In this document: positions 17,350 to 24,027 of the stretch, piece by piece | Layout: the number at the start of each line of letters is the position of its first letter | Position numbering within the stretch: the first letter of the stretch is position 1 | Assembly: GCF_001695625.1 (NCBI RefSeq) | Contig: NZ_MBPN01000027.1 | Span: forward strand, 1-55,495 | Length of the DNA: 55,495 nucleotides | Reading direction: 5' to 3' | Source: Pseudomonas defluvii | Lineage (GTDB): Bacteria > Pseudomonadota > Gammaproteobacteria > Pseudomonadales > Pseudomonadaceae | Program-made: the position numbers and the translations under genes | The notes under the pieces: model-generated | Databases searched by the model: none | Seen by the model: only the letters and a program-made list of their open reading frames with translations | What the model was told of the DNA's origin: nothing

Positions 17350-17837
17350 GCGGACTAAAACAGATTTTGGCCCGGGGCGTGGTCACGCTGGTCAAGGCCA
17401 CGAGCAAGTTGCAAAGCCTGCAGATGACCCTGTTGGCCGGTGAAGTGAAAAGCGGCATGGAGCACTTCGAACCGTATGGTTTCACCTCAAACGCGCACCC
17501 GGGCGCCGAGGGGATCGCGCTCTTTGTGGGGGGCGACCGTTCGCACGGCGTGGTGGTGTGTGTCGCTGATCGACAGTTTCGCCTGCAGGGGCTGAAAAGT
17601 GGCGAGGTGGCGTTGTACACCGACGAGGGCGACCGCCTGCACTTCAAGCGCGGGCGGGTGATTGAGGTCGATACGCTGACGCTCAAGGTCAAGGCCGACG
17701 ATGCCGTCGAGTTTGACACGCCGGTGATTCGCACCACGGGCCGCATCGAGTCAGCGGGCGATCAGGTGGCTGGTGGTGTGAGCCAGATGCAGCACGTTCA
17801 TGAAGGCTCGGACAAAAAGCCAGTGGCAGGAGGGTGA
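17346..17837 (+). CDS. Baseplate spike protein (Mu gp45-like)
   Basis: A 163-residue protein of the Mu gp45 baseplate assembly/spike family: an N-terminal helix, an OB-fold core (VKSGMEHFEPYGFTSN, GAEGIALFVGGDRSHGVVV), then short beta repeats and a histidine-containing end (QMQHVHEGSDKKP). Gp45-type proteins form the trimeric membrane-piercing needle. The ATG overlaps the previous stop by 4 nt. Confidence 0.9.
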   Translation: MSGLKQILARGVVTLVKATSKLQSLQMTLLAGEVKSGMEHFEPYGFTSNAHPGAEGIALFVGGDRSHGVVVCVADRQFRLQGLKSGEVALYTDEGDRLHFKRGRVIEVDTLTLKVKADDAVEFDTPVIRTTGRIESAGDQVAGGVSQMQHVHEGSDKKPVAGG

Positions 17838-17838
17838 T

Positions 17839-18240
17839 ATGCCGCTGATTGAAAGCGACGACACCGACCGGGCTTGGCGTCGGGCGGCAGTTATCAGCCT
17901 TTTGACCTGGCGCCGTGCAAGCCCTGATGACCCGCTCGATGACGCCCAGCGCTTTGGCTGGTGGGGCGACAGTTTCCCCACGCAGGCCAACGACCGTATT
18001 GGCTCACGCCTGTGGCTGTTGCGCCGGCGGACGCTGACGGCGGACACCGAACGGGATGCTCAAGCCTTCGCCCGCGAGGCCTTGGCCTGGATGCTGGAAG
18101 ACGGGCGCGTTACGGCCGTGGGCGTAACGACGACACTCGGTGTTGACCGGCTGGCAATGCGGGTGGTGTTGACCTTGCGCGATGGCCGAACCATCGACGT
18201 TCCATTTGAGAATTTATGGGTGGTGATCAATGCCGTTTGA
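17839..18240 (+). CDS. Baseplate wedge protein (Mu gp46-like)
   Basis: A 133-residue GP46-family protein (lysozyme-like gp25 counterpart). It carries the typical DDAQRFGWWGDSFP motif, RIGSRLWLLRR, and a C-terminal IDVPFENLWVVINAV. It connects wedges to the sheath start. The ATG at 17839 follows GGAGGGTGAT; it overlaps the next gene by 11 nt. Confidence 0.9.
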   Translation: MPLIESDDTDRAWRRAAVISLLTWRRASPDDPLDDAQRFGWWGDSFPTQANDRIGSRLWLLRRRTLTADTERDAQAFAREALAWMLEDGRVTAVGVTTTLGVDRLAMRVVLTLRDGRTIDVPFENLWVVINAV

Positions 18241-19267
18241 AACCCCAAGTTTGCCCGCGCTAATCAGCCGGGCACAGTCTGACCTGGGCGGCTCGGCCCT
18301 GCTGCGATCCGACGCCGAGGTGCTGGCTCGGGTGCAGGCGGCGGCTTCCTTCGGGCGCTACGGCCATCAGGAATACATCGCTGCGCAGATCCTGCCGGAC
18401 ACAGCGGATGAAGACACCTTGCGGCGAATGGCTAGGGTACGGCTCAAGCGTGACCGCTTGGAAGCGGTGGTTTCCAGTGGTGCCGCGACCTTTACCGGGG
18501 CTGCCTCGGCGCTGCTCGATGCGGGTGTGCTGCTTCAGCGCGATGACGGTGTGCGCTTTCGGGTGACGGCCAGCGTTGTCTTGGCCGGTCAGAGCGGCAC
18601 GATCAAGCTAGAAGCCTTGGAGGCCGGCCAGTTGGGTAATACCCCAGCCGGTACGGTCCTGCGCTTGATTTCCCCGGTGCTGGGAGTCAATGACACGGTG
18701 ACCGTTGATGCACCTGGTCTGCAGGGCGGTACCGAACAAGAGAGCATTGAGGCGTTACGCGCCCGGGTGATTCGCTCGTATCAGGTGATCCCTCACGGCG
18801 GCAACCAAGATGACTATGTGACCTGGGCGTTGGAAGTCCCGGGCGTTACCCGCGCCTGGCTTGTGCGGCACTGGATGGGGCCGGGCACGGTTGGTTTGTT
18901 CTTCGTCCGTGACGGCGATCTAGACCCTATCCCCAGCGCAGCAGCCTGCGAAGAGGTGCGGGTGTACATCGAGAAACAGCGCCCGGTCACCGCTGAGCTT
19001 TACGTACTGCCGCCGCTGGAAAAGCCGGTTCAGTACGAACTGAAGATTGTTCCCGACAGCGGCGTAATACGCCGGGCGGTGGAGAGCGCCCTGGTCGACC
19101 TGCACAACCGCGAGTCGGACCTTGGCGCCGGTCTGCTTTGGACGCACATCGGCGAGGCCATCAGTGGCGCGCTGGGCGAGCGTGATCATCAGTTGATCAG
19201 CCCGGCTGCCGACGTGGTAGCGGCGCGCAACGAGATGCTGACCTATGGGGGTGTGCTGTGGCGATAA
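18230..19267 (+). CDS. Baseplate J protein (Mu gp47-like)
   Basis: A 345-residue wedge component with the family opening FETPSLPALISRAQSDL, then QEYIAAQILPDTADEDTLRR, GTEQESIEALRARVIRS, and the GGNQDDYVTWALEVPGVTRAW motif typical of baseplate J proteins. Full length. Start ATG lies inside the end of gp46. Confidence 0.92.
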   Translation: MPFETPSLPALISRAQSDLGGSALLRSDAEVLARVQAAASFGRYGHQEYIAAQILPDTADEDTLRRMARVRLKRDRLEAVVSSGAATFTGAASALLDAGVLLQRDDGVRFRVTASVVLAGQSGTIKLEALEAGQLGNTPAGTVLRLISPVLGVNDTVTVDAPGLQGGTEQESIEALRARVIRSYQVIPHGGNQDDYVTWALEVPGVTRAWLVRHWMGPGTVGLFFVRDGDLDPIPSAAACEEVRVYIEKQRPVTAELYVLPPLEKPVQYELKIVPDSGVIRRAVESALVDLHNRESDLGAGLLWTHIGEAISGALGERDHQLISPAADVVAARNEMLTYGGVLWR

Positions 19268-19860
19268 GGACCGCCTCCGACTACTACGCGCAGTTACGGG
19301 CGCTGCTGCCGCCCGGTCCAGCGTGGGACAAAGAGCTGAACCCCGAAGTGGACCAGCTGCTGCAGGCCGCAGCCCAAGAGCTGGCCCGGGAGGATCTGCG
19401 CGCCGCCGACCTGCTGGAGGAAAGCTTTCCCGAAACCGTTCGGGAACTGGTCCCCGACTGGGAGCGGGTTATGCGGCTGCCTGATCCCTGCTTGGGGGAT
19501 TCGCCCAAGTTTGAGGACCGCCAGTTGGCGGTGCGCCGCCGTCTGGTCGAGGTTGGTGGCCAGTCACCGGCGTACTTCGTTGAGCTGGCCATCAGTCATG
19601 GCTACCCCGAGGCCCGCGTAATTGAGCACCGAGCCCCACGCTTCGGGCGCTCACGCTTCGGCGCGGCGTACTTCGGTACGTGGGTCGCGCAATTCATGTG
19701 GACGCTTGAAACCGGGCCTCGGCGCCGCCTTGGTCGCCGGTTTGGCGTGAGCTACTTCGGCGAGCAATTCGGCGGAAACCCAAGCGGCGCCCTGGAGTGC
19801 GTACTGCGCCGTAGCGCGCCGGCGCATGCGGTTGAATTTATTAAGTATGGTGAGGACTGA
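19258..19860 (+). CDS. DUF2313/YmfQ tail protein (Mu gp48-like)
   Basis: A 200-residue baseplate-to-fibre adaptor. Diagnostic patterns are the opening YYAQLRALLPPGPAWDKE and the central RRRLVEVGGQSPAYFVELA, with the C-terminal half rich in glycine and aromatic residues (RFGAAYFGTW, RRFGVSYFGEQFGG) and ending in ECVLRRSAPAH. It uses a GTG start and overlaps gp47 by 10 nt. The fibre gene begins immediately after its TGA. Confidence 0.88.
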   Translation: MAIRTASDYYAQLRALLPPGPAWDKELNPEVDQLLQAAAQELAREDLRAADLLEESFPETVRELVPDWERVMRLPDPCLGDSPKFEDRQLAVRRRLVEVGGQSPAYFVELAISHGYPEARVIEHRAPRFGRSRFGAAYFGTWVAQFMWTLETGPRRRLGRRFGVSYFGEQFGGNPSGALECVLRRSAPAHAVEFIKYGED

Positions 19861-21231
19861 ATGGATTACCCAAAGAGCGTGCCCAATGTCGGCCTGGTGG
19901 ATGGCCAGTTTGCCGACGAAAACCCCGCAACCGGTCAGGTGGGTTCCCTGATCCCATCTGCCTGGGGGAACGCGGTCACCCAGGAACTGCTGAACGTGAT
20001 CAAGGCGGCAGGCTTTGCGCCTGCCGAAGGTCAGACCAACCAGTTGCTCAAGGCCATTCAGGGGCTGGTGTCTCAGGGCATTAAAAACTCTGTCCGGGTT
20101 GCGACCACGGGCGCTATTGCGCTGAGTGGCGTCCAGACAATCGACGCCATTGTGCTGGTGGCCGGTGACCGGGTGCTGGTGAAGAATCAGGCCAGCGGTG
20201 CACAGAATGGCATCTACGTCGTGGCCGCTGGAGCATGGGTGCGTGCGCTCGATGCTGACGAAAGCGTCGAGGTGAAGCCGGGCATGCTGGTCGGTGTGGA
20301 TGCCGGGACGGTCAACGGCGGTTCTGTCTGGCGGCTGTCCAACGCTACGCCGCCAACGCTGGGTGCCACGGCGCTGACCTTTGAGCAGGTCTTTGGCAAG
20401 ACCGGCGTAGTTGCGGGTAGCTATAAAAGTGTCACGGTGGGTACTGATGGTCGTGTTACGGGAGGCACTAACCCGACTACCTTGGCCGGGTTTGGCATTA
20501 CCGATGCCTTTACCAAGGCTGAAAGTAATGCGGCCATGCAGGCGGCTATTGCTGCCTTGGTGGGCTCTGCTCCGTCGTCATTGGACGTCCTCAGCGAGCT
20601 TGCAGCCGCTTTGGGCAATGACCCTAACTTTGCGACCACGATGCTCAATTTGCTGGCCGGTAAGGCGAACAAGGGCACTACCCTGGCTGAGTATGGCATC
20701 ACCGATGCAGTGAAATTCGCTGATAAGGCACTGGAGGTTGACGCAGCGGGAGGGGTCAATAATGCAAAGTGGGTAACCCCTGTGGGTGTTTCTGTTGCGC
20801 TCTCCGCAGCGTTTGCTGGTTGTGTGACTCACTTCGCTCGTAACACCGCGCCAGGTGGATGGCTCAAGGCTAATGGCGCGTTGGTAAGCCGCACGGCCTA
20901 TTCTCGTTTGTTTAGCGCTATCGGCACGACATTCGGTGCGGGAGACGGTGTAACAACGTTCGCATTGCCGGACCTGCGAGGCGAATTTGTCCGGGGTTGG
21001 GATGACTCCCGTGGAGTAGATAGCGGGCGAGCTCTGGGTTCACTCCAAGCTGATGAGCTTAAGTCACACATTCACACCGTCCCTGCTGATACGGGCTGGG
21101 TATACAGCGCCGGAAGCTCATCTAACGCAAAGCCACAACAATCAGGTTCATCATCAATTTCGACAGGCAGCACTGGTGGAACAGAGACCCGGCCACGAAA
21201 CATGGCACTGCTTGCCTGTATTAAGTACTGA
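19861..21231 (+). CDS. Tail fibre protein with tail-collar domain
   Basis: A 456-residue receptor-binding fibre. The N-terminal 70 residues (YPKSVPNVGLVDGQFADENP) attach to the baseplate; residues 75-180 carry a phage tail repeat-like GDRVLVKNQASGAQNGIY unit; a glycine/serine-rich shaft follows; the C-terminus has a tail-collar type domain (GWLKANGALVSRTAYSRLF, FALPDLRGEFVRGWDDSRG). The final 40 residues (SHIHTVPAD... CIKY) form the tip. Such tips vary quickly between relatives and decide host range. Confidence 0.9.
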   Translation: MDYPKSVPNVGLVDGQFADENPATGQVGSLIPSAWGNAVTQELLNVIKAAGFAPAEGQTNQLLKAIQGLVSQGIKNSVRVATTGAIALSGVQTIDAIVLVAGDRVLVKNQASGAQNGIYVVAAGAWVRALDADESVEVKPGMLVGVDAGTVNGGSVWRLSNATPPTLGATALTFEQVFGKTGVVAGSYKSVTVGTDGRVTGGTNPTTLAGFGITDAFTKAESNAAMQAAIAALVGSAPSSLDVLSELAAALGNDPNFATTMLNLLAGKANKGTTLAEYGITDAVKFADKALEVDAAGGVNNAKWVTPVGVSVALSAAFAGCVTHFARNTAPGGWLKANGALVSRTAYSRLFSAIGTTFGAGDGVTTFALPDLRGEFVRGWDDSRGVDSGRALGSLQADELKSHIHTVPADTGWVYSAGSSSNAKPQQSGSSSISTGSTGGTETRPRNMALLACIKY

Positions 21232-21239
21232 GGGCTTAT

Positions 21240-21794
21240 ATGAATATTTACTGTGCTCACCCATTCACCCGTGAGTATGTTGGCCAGTCCCTAGCCGATA
21301 CTGATCCGCTGGAGCCAGAAAACTGGCTGATCCCAGCCCACGCTTATCTTGATCCACCACCGGCGTCTGTTGCCGGACAGGCAGTGGTGCGGTCTGAGGA
21401 TGGTGCGGCGTGGCAGCTTGTTGCGGATTATCGCGGCACGGTTTACGACACGACTACTGGCAATCCTCAGCAGCACGAGGACTTAGGTGATTTGCCTGGC
21501 AATCTGACTGCAGAGCCGCGCCCTAGTCCTTTTCATGTTTGGGCGTCAGAAGGCTGGGTGCTTGATTCCGATGCACAGTCACTCGCTGAGCGTGTTGCTG
21601 AGCGTGCATGGCGCGATAGCTGTTTGGCTAATACGGATTACTTGGCTATGCCGGACTATCCGTTAACAGATGCAGCCCGGGCCGAAGTCATTGCCTATCG
21701 CCAAGCGCTACGCGACTGGCCAGAGGGTGGAGAGTTTCCATTGCCTGAACACCGTCCTGTGCCGCCGGCCTGGCTCGCAGAAAAGACCCAATAA
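21240..21794 (+). CDS. Tail fibre assembly chaperone
   Basis: A 184-residue Tfa-like protein that helps fold or trimerise the fibre encoded just upstream. The C-terminal half contains AWRDSCLANTDYLAMPDYPL and AYRQALRDWPEGGEFPLPEH, the common pattern of phage tail fibre chaperones. The start overlaps a TATATG and lies 8 nt after the fibre stop. Confidence 0.84.
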   Translation: MNIYCAHPFTREYVGQSLADTDPLEPENWLIPAHAYLDPPPASVAGQAVVRSEDGAAWQLVADYRGTVYDTTTGNPQQHEDLGDLPGNLTAEPRPSPFHVWASEGWVLDSDAQSLAERVAERAWRDSCLANTDYLAMPDYPLTDAARAEVIAYRQALRDWPEGGEFPLPEHRPVPPAWLAEKTQ

Positions 21795-21795
21795 C

Positions 21796-21818
21796 GCCCC
21801 GCATTGTCGGGGCTTTTT
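21796..21818 (+). terminator. Intrinsic terminator after the fibre chaperone
   Basis: The stem GCCCCG/CGGGGC with loop CATTGT is followed by TTTTTCTTTTT. It is one of two terminators in tandem before the endolysin. Confidence 0.82.
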
Positions 21819-21829
21819 CTTTTTCGTAG

Positions 21830-21850
21830 CCCGCCATGAGCGGGTTTTTT
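21830..21850 (+). terminator. Second tandem terminator, before the endolysin
   Basis: The stem CCCGC/GCGGG with loop CATGA is followed by TTTTTTG. It ends 17 nt before the endolysin ATG and lies immediately before its TTGGAGAAAA ribosome binding site. Confidence 0.78.
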
Positions 21851-21867
21851 GTTGCTTGGAGAAAACC

Positions 21868-22362
21868 ATGGCCAAGATTTCCGACTCCCTGGCGGGCAGC
21901 AAGAATGCGCTCGCCTTCCTTGACATGCTGGCGTGGTCGGAGGGTACCTCGACCAGCAAGTACACCCGCAACGATGGCTACGACGTAATTGTCGGCGGCC
22001 TCAACAGCCCGAACACGTTCACCAGCTATGCCGACCATCCTGGCGTTCTGGTGACCGTGAACACGAAAGGGCTGAAGTCAACCGCTGCAGGGCGTTATCA
22101 GCAGCTTCAGCGCTACTGGCTGCACTACCGAGATTTACTCAAGCTCCCGGACTTCGGTCCCATCAGCCAAGACAAGCTGGCCTTGCAACTGATCAAGGAG
22201 CGCGGGGCGCTGGCGGACGTACATGCCGGCCGCATCGAGGTCGCGATTTCAAAGTGCCGGAACATTTGGGCCAGCCTGCCAGGCGCTGGCTACAAACAGC
22301 ATGAGCGAAAGCTTGAAGACCTGATCGCCCACTACATTGCCGCTGGCGGGAGGCTGGCATGA
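21868..22362 (+). CDS. Endolysin, lambda R-type transglycosylase
   Basis: A 164-residue muralytic enzyme closely resembling lambda R. It shares FLDMLAWSEGT, with the catalytic glutamate at residue 25 (E19 of lambda R), NDGYDVIVGG, LKSTAAGRYQ, LQLIKERGAL and CRNIWASLPGAGY. There is no signal peptide or membrane segment, so release needs the holin encoded far upstream at 1903. The ATG follows TTGGAGAAAA. It is coupled to the Rz gene by ATGA. Confidence 0.95.
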   Translation: MAKISDSLAGSKNALAFLDMLAWSEGTSTSKYTRNDGYDVIVGGLNSPNTFTSYADHPGVLVTVNTKGLKSTAAGRYQQLQRYWLHYRDLLKLPDFGPISQDKLALQLIKERGALADVHAGRIEVAISKCRNIWASLPGAGYKQHERKLEDLIAHYIAAGGRLA

Positions 22363-22865
22363 CCTGGTCGAGAGCGCTTGGCGCGTTGGTGCTGCTGGCA
22401 CTGGTTGGCCTGGCCTTCTGGTCAACCTACCAGCATGGCCGCTCGACCATGGATGCTGAGTGGCAGGTACGTTGGTCGGATCGGGATGCTGGTGACAAGC
22501 AGGCCTGGGCCCTTGCCGAAGCCGCTGATCGTGAAAAAGAACAGGCCCGCCAACAAGCAATCAACAAGGTGATCCAAGATGGACAGACGCTTATCGACCA
22601 AGCAAGTGCTGATGCTGCCGCTGCTCGCGCTACTGCTGCCAGCCTGCGGGACGAAGCAGATCGACTCGCCAGCGGTACCGCAAGTAAAGCCAGCAGCCAT
22701 TCCTGCACTACCGCCGCAAGCCAAGCAGCAACCCGTGCCGTCATGGTGCTTGCCGACGTGTTCAAACGTGCTGATGAAAGAGCGGGAGACCTGGCGGAGT
22801 ATGCTGATCAAAGCCGGAGCAGGGGAGTGACGTGTGAGAAGGCCTATACTGCTCTGATCGAATGA
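22359..22865 (+). CDS. Inner-membrane spanin Rz
   Basis: A 168-residue i-spanin: an N-terminal transmembrane anchor (LGALVLLALVGLAFWSTYQ) followed by a long periplasmic alpha-helical coiled coil rich in alanine, glutamate and lysine. It links to the outer-membrane lipoprotein Rz1, which is encoded within the same gene in another frame. The complex disrupts the outer membrane at the last lysis step. Confidence 0.9.
   Translation: MTWSRALGALVLLALVGLAFWSTYQHGRSTMDAEWQVRWSDRDAGDKQAWALAEAADREKEQARQQAINKVIQDGQTLIDQASADAAAARATAASLRDEADRLASGTASKASSHSCTTAASQAATRAVMVLADVFKRADERAGDLAEYADQSRSRGVTCEKAYTALIE
22579..22830 (+). CDS. Outer-membrane spanin Rz1, nested in Rz
   Basis: An 83-residue lipoprotein encoded entirely inside Rz in the +1 frame. 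It has a basic start (MDRRLSTKQ), a hydrophobic signal (VLMLPLLALLLPAC) with the lipobox cysteine at residue 23, and a proline-rich mature part (AVPQVKPAAIPALPPQAKQ), the signature of Rz1. Nested Rz/Rz1 pairs are known from lambda. The C-terminal part with CLPTCSNVLMKERE is longer than lambda Rz1. Confidence 0.9.
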   Translation: MDRRLSTKQVLMLPLLALLLPACGTKQIDSPAVPQVKPAAIPALPPQAKQQPVPSWCLPTCSNVLMKERETWRSMLIKAGAGE

Positions 22866-22878
22866 TCGAGGCGCAGTC

Positions 22879-23082
22879 ATGGACGACCTGGAAGAGAAGA
22901 TGAAAGCCGGTGAGCCGTTATGGCTGCAGGCAATGGATGCAGTACGCCGATACAACGAAGCCAAAGGCGTTCTCTCCCCGGAAGAGGTTGAGCGCCTTAA
23001 CCTAGAGGCCGAGTCGCTGATGCAGGCCGTGATTGAGTATCAGCAGCGGGTACTGGGTGGATTAGGGAGTACGTTGCACTGA
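22879..23082 (+). CDS. Hypothetical small acidic protein after the spanins
   Basis: A 67-residue helical, acidic protein (DDLEEKMKAGEPLWLQAMDA... SPEEVERLNLEAESLMQAV). It starts 13 nt after Rz with a weak GAGGCG site. No domain recognised. It is the last late-strand gene of the prophage. Confidence 0.65.
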   Translation: MDDLEEKMKAGEPLWLQAMDAVRRYNEAKGVLSPEEVERLNLEAESLMQAVIEYQQRVLGGLGSTLH

Positions 23083-23121
23083 GGTGGTGTGTGTGGTCGG
23101 CAGGATGCCGAACTGGTAGCC

Positions 23122-23150
23122 TCACCTCAAAGAGAACAAAATTGAGGTGA
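23122..23150. repeat. Inverted repeat near the right end of prophage 1
   Basis: A perfect 9-bp dyad, TCACCTCAA and TTGAGGTGA, is separated by 11 nt. No T-tract follows in either direction, so it is more likely a protein-binding or structural element than an intrinsic terminator. The surrounding 23,083-23,287 holds no supported gene; a 28-codon frame at 23,169 is too short to call. Confidence 0.45.
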
Positions 23151-23287
23151 AAATCCGATTTAGGAAAAATGGCGGCTTCCACCTACATTCGAGGTCTGAA
23201 AAATCAGCATGTGCTTAGAATGCAGGCAGCGGATCGGGTACGAGAAGGAGCTTGAGGCCGCAACAAAAGCGTGCCGCTGATTTCTGG

Positions 23288-23524
23288 TTAAGACTTACGG
23301 CGTCTATGAAGCTTAAAGACTGCTGGCTTCGTTTTGTCATGGGGCGCCATGACTGAAGCCAAGTGATGTTTGATCGCCTCGTAACCTGTGCCGGTCAGGG
23401 CGTTATACCCACCGCGTACCTTGCGCAAATCGCCGTTGGCGATCAGGGCTTCAATATCTGGGTAGTCCGAGATCTTGGCTAATGCCTCTTGGTATTGCTC
23501 GCGCATCTCATCAGTGATCTTCAT
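23288..23524 (-). CDS. Hypothetical small protein at the prophage right edge
   Basis: A 78-residue protein on the minus strand starting MKITDEMREQYQEAL and ending in a basic tail (KLHRRRKS). It has GGAAC about 10 nt upstream. Codon use and residue composition look like a real soluble protein, but I do not recognise it. It lies between the late genes and attR, where lysogenic accessory genes often occur. Confidence 0.55.
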   Translation of the reverse strand: MKITDEMREQYQEALAKISDYPDIEALIANGDLRKVRGGYNALTGTGYEAIKHHLASVMAPHDKTKPAVFKLHRRRKS

Positions 23525-23591
23525 TGATCAGGTTCCAAATCATAATCGTGGCTCGCCCGCGTTGGCGTACTGCTGCAAGCCTATCAGCAAA

Positions 23592-23625
23592 TTTGGGGGA
23601 ATTTTGGGGGAATAGATCCCCCGAA
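23592..23625. repeat. Tandem TTTGGGGGAA repeats plus an inverted copy
   Basis: TTTGGGGGAA occurs at 23592-23601 and again at 23603-23612 (11-bp period, one helical turn), followed by GATCCCCCGAA, an imperfect inverted copy. The cluster lies about 100 bp inside the tRNA fragment, where arm-type integrase or excisionase sites of prophage 1 would be. The flanking 23,525-23,714 has no supported gene. Confidence 0.5.
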
Positions 23626-23714
23626 TGGTGTGGAATGCTGTTGCGTTATGGTGCGTTGAACTCATTGAATTTATTGAGTTTTTAAAAGGGAGTCCAAAAA
23701 AATATAGGATAGAA

Positions 23715-23778
23715 AACGGATTCGAAATCCGTTGTACTGGCAACAGTACCTAGGGTTCAAATCCCTATCTCTCCGCCA
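23715..23778 (+). tRNA. tRNA-Ser(CGA) 3' fragment (attR of prophage 1)
   Basis: This is the 3' 64 nt of a serine tRNA: anticodon arm ACGGA-TTCGAAA-TCCGT (anticodon CGA), a long variable arm (TGTACTGGCAACAGTACC), T arm TAGGGTTCAAATCCCTA, acceptor strand TCTCTCC, discriminator G and encoded CCA. The 5' acceptor strand and D arm are absent; the upstream bases are A-rich phage sequence. It is therefore an attachment-site copy, not a working tRNA, and the intact gene should be at the left end of the prophage. Confidence 0.85.
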
Positions 23779-23786
23779 TATATGAA
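23762..23786. repeat. Left attachment core of element 2
   Basis: TCCCTATCTCTCCGCCATA then T and ATGAA. It is identical to the right core at 31526 except for one base in 25. It coincides with the T-arm end, acceptor and CCA of the tRNA-Ser fragment, so it serves both as attR of prophage 1 and attL of element 2. Confidence 0.85.
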
Positions 23787-23827
23787 AAGCCCTTGTAACT
23801 CAATGAGTTGCGAGGGCTTTTTCTTTT
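23785..23827 (+). terminator. Terminator after the tRNA fragment
   Basis: The stem AAAGCCCT/AGGGCTTT encloses an inner dyad (AACTCAATGAGTT) and is followed by TTCTTTT. It belongs to the left end of element 2 and would terminate a reconstituted tRNA transcript. Confidence 0.7.
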
Positions 23828-23830
23828 CCG

Positions 23831-23853
23831 TTGTACTACTCATTTGTACCACT
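23831..23853. repeat. Left arm-type direct repeat of element 2
   Basis: TTGTACTACTCATTTGTACC plus ACT, 23 nt. The copy at 31443-31465 differs at one base (C to T at position 20). Each copy is itself a doubled TTGTAC(T/C)ACT. In the excised circle the two copies would flank the core at about 45 and 60 bp, as lambda-type integrase arm sites do. Confidence 0.75.
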
Positions 23854-24027
23854 CGTGCAGGACCCTTGTTGGGCATTCTGTTGGTATATGGCAAGATGTT
23901 GCTGGGCCTCATGTGCCGCCTCTGCAGCGTCGGTGCATAGCGGTATGGTATGGTTCATATGTTTGCGCAAACGTCCGGCTAACCTAGGAATCAGGTTGGC
24001 ATCAGCACTGAAGGCATGCCCACCCAT
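23836..24027 (-). CDS. Possible small ORF divergent from the DprA-like gene
   Basis: A 63-residue frame on the minus strand with a protein-like composition (DAAEAAHEAQQHLAIYQQN). The same DNA read on the + strand gives an improbable cysteine- and tryptophan-rich sequence, which suggests that the minus strand was the coding one. No ribosome binding site precedes its ATG, the ATG shares the CCATGG palindrome with the DprA-like start, and its stop is inside the left arm repeat. It may be a gene end captured on integration. Confidence 0.3.
   Translation of the reverse strand: MGGHAFSADANLIPRLAGRLRKHMNHTIPLCTDAAEAAHEAQQHLAIYQQNAQQGSCTSGTNE

Larger units (their letters stand above)
1..23780. mobile_element. 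Prophage 1 (partial): HK97-type head, Mu-type contractile tail
   Basis: Almost all genes from the left edge to the tRNA fragment are phage genes on the + strand in a typical late order: antiterminator, holin, HNH nuclease, terminase, head, connectors, contractile tail, fibre, endolysin, spanins. Many are coupled by ATGA overlaps. The right end is fixed by a 64-nt tRNA-Ser 3' fragment. Integrase, immunity and replication genes are not in the window, so the left part and the intact tRNA should lie upstream. All structural genes seen here have full-length reading frames, so the element could be functional. Confidence 0.93.

Noticed and set aside
20578..20832. Minus-strand frame inside the tail fibre gene
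   Set aside because: The fibre is continuous and well supported on the + strand; the reverse frame is unlike any protein.
23831..24025. 65-residue N-terminal extension of the DprA-like frame
   Set aside because: Rich in Cys and Trp, no ribosome binding site, and overlaps the integrase arm repeat. The start at 24026 fits DprA proteins better.
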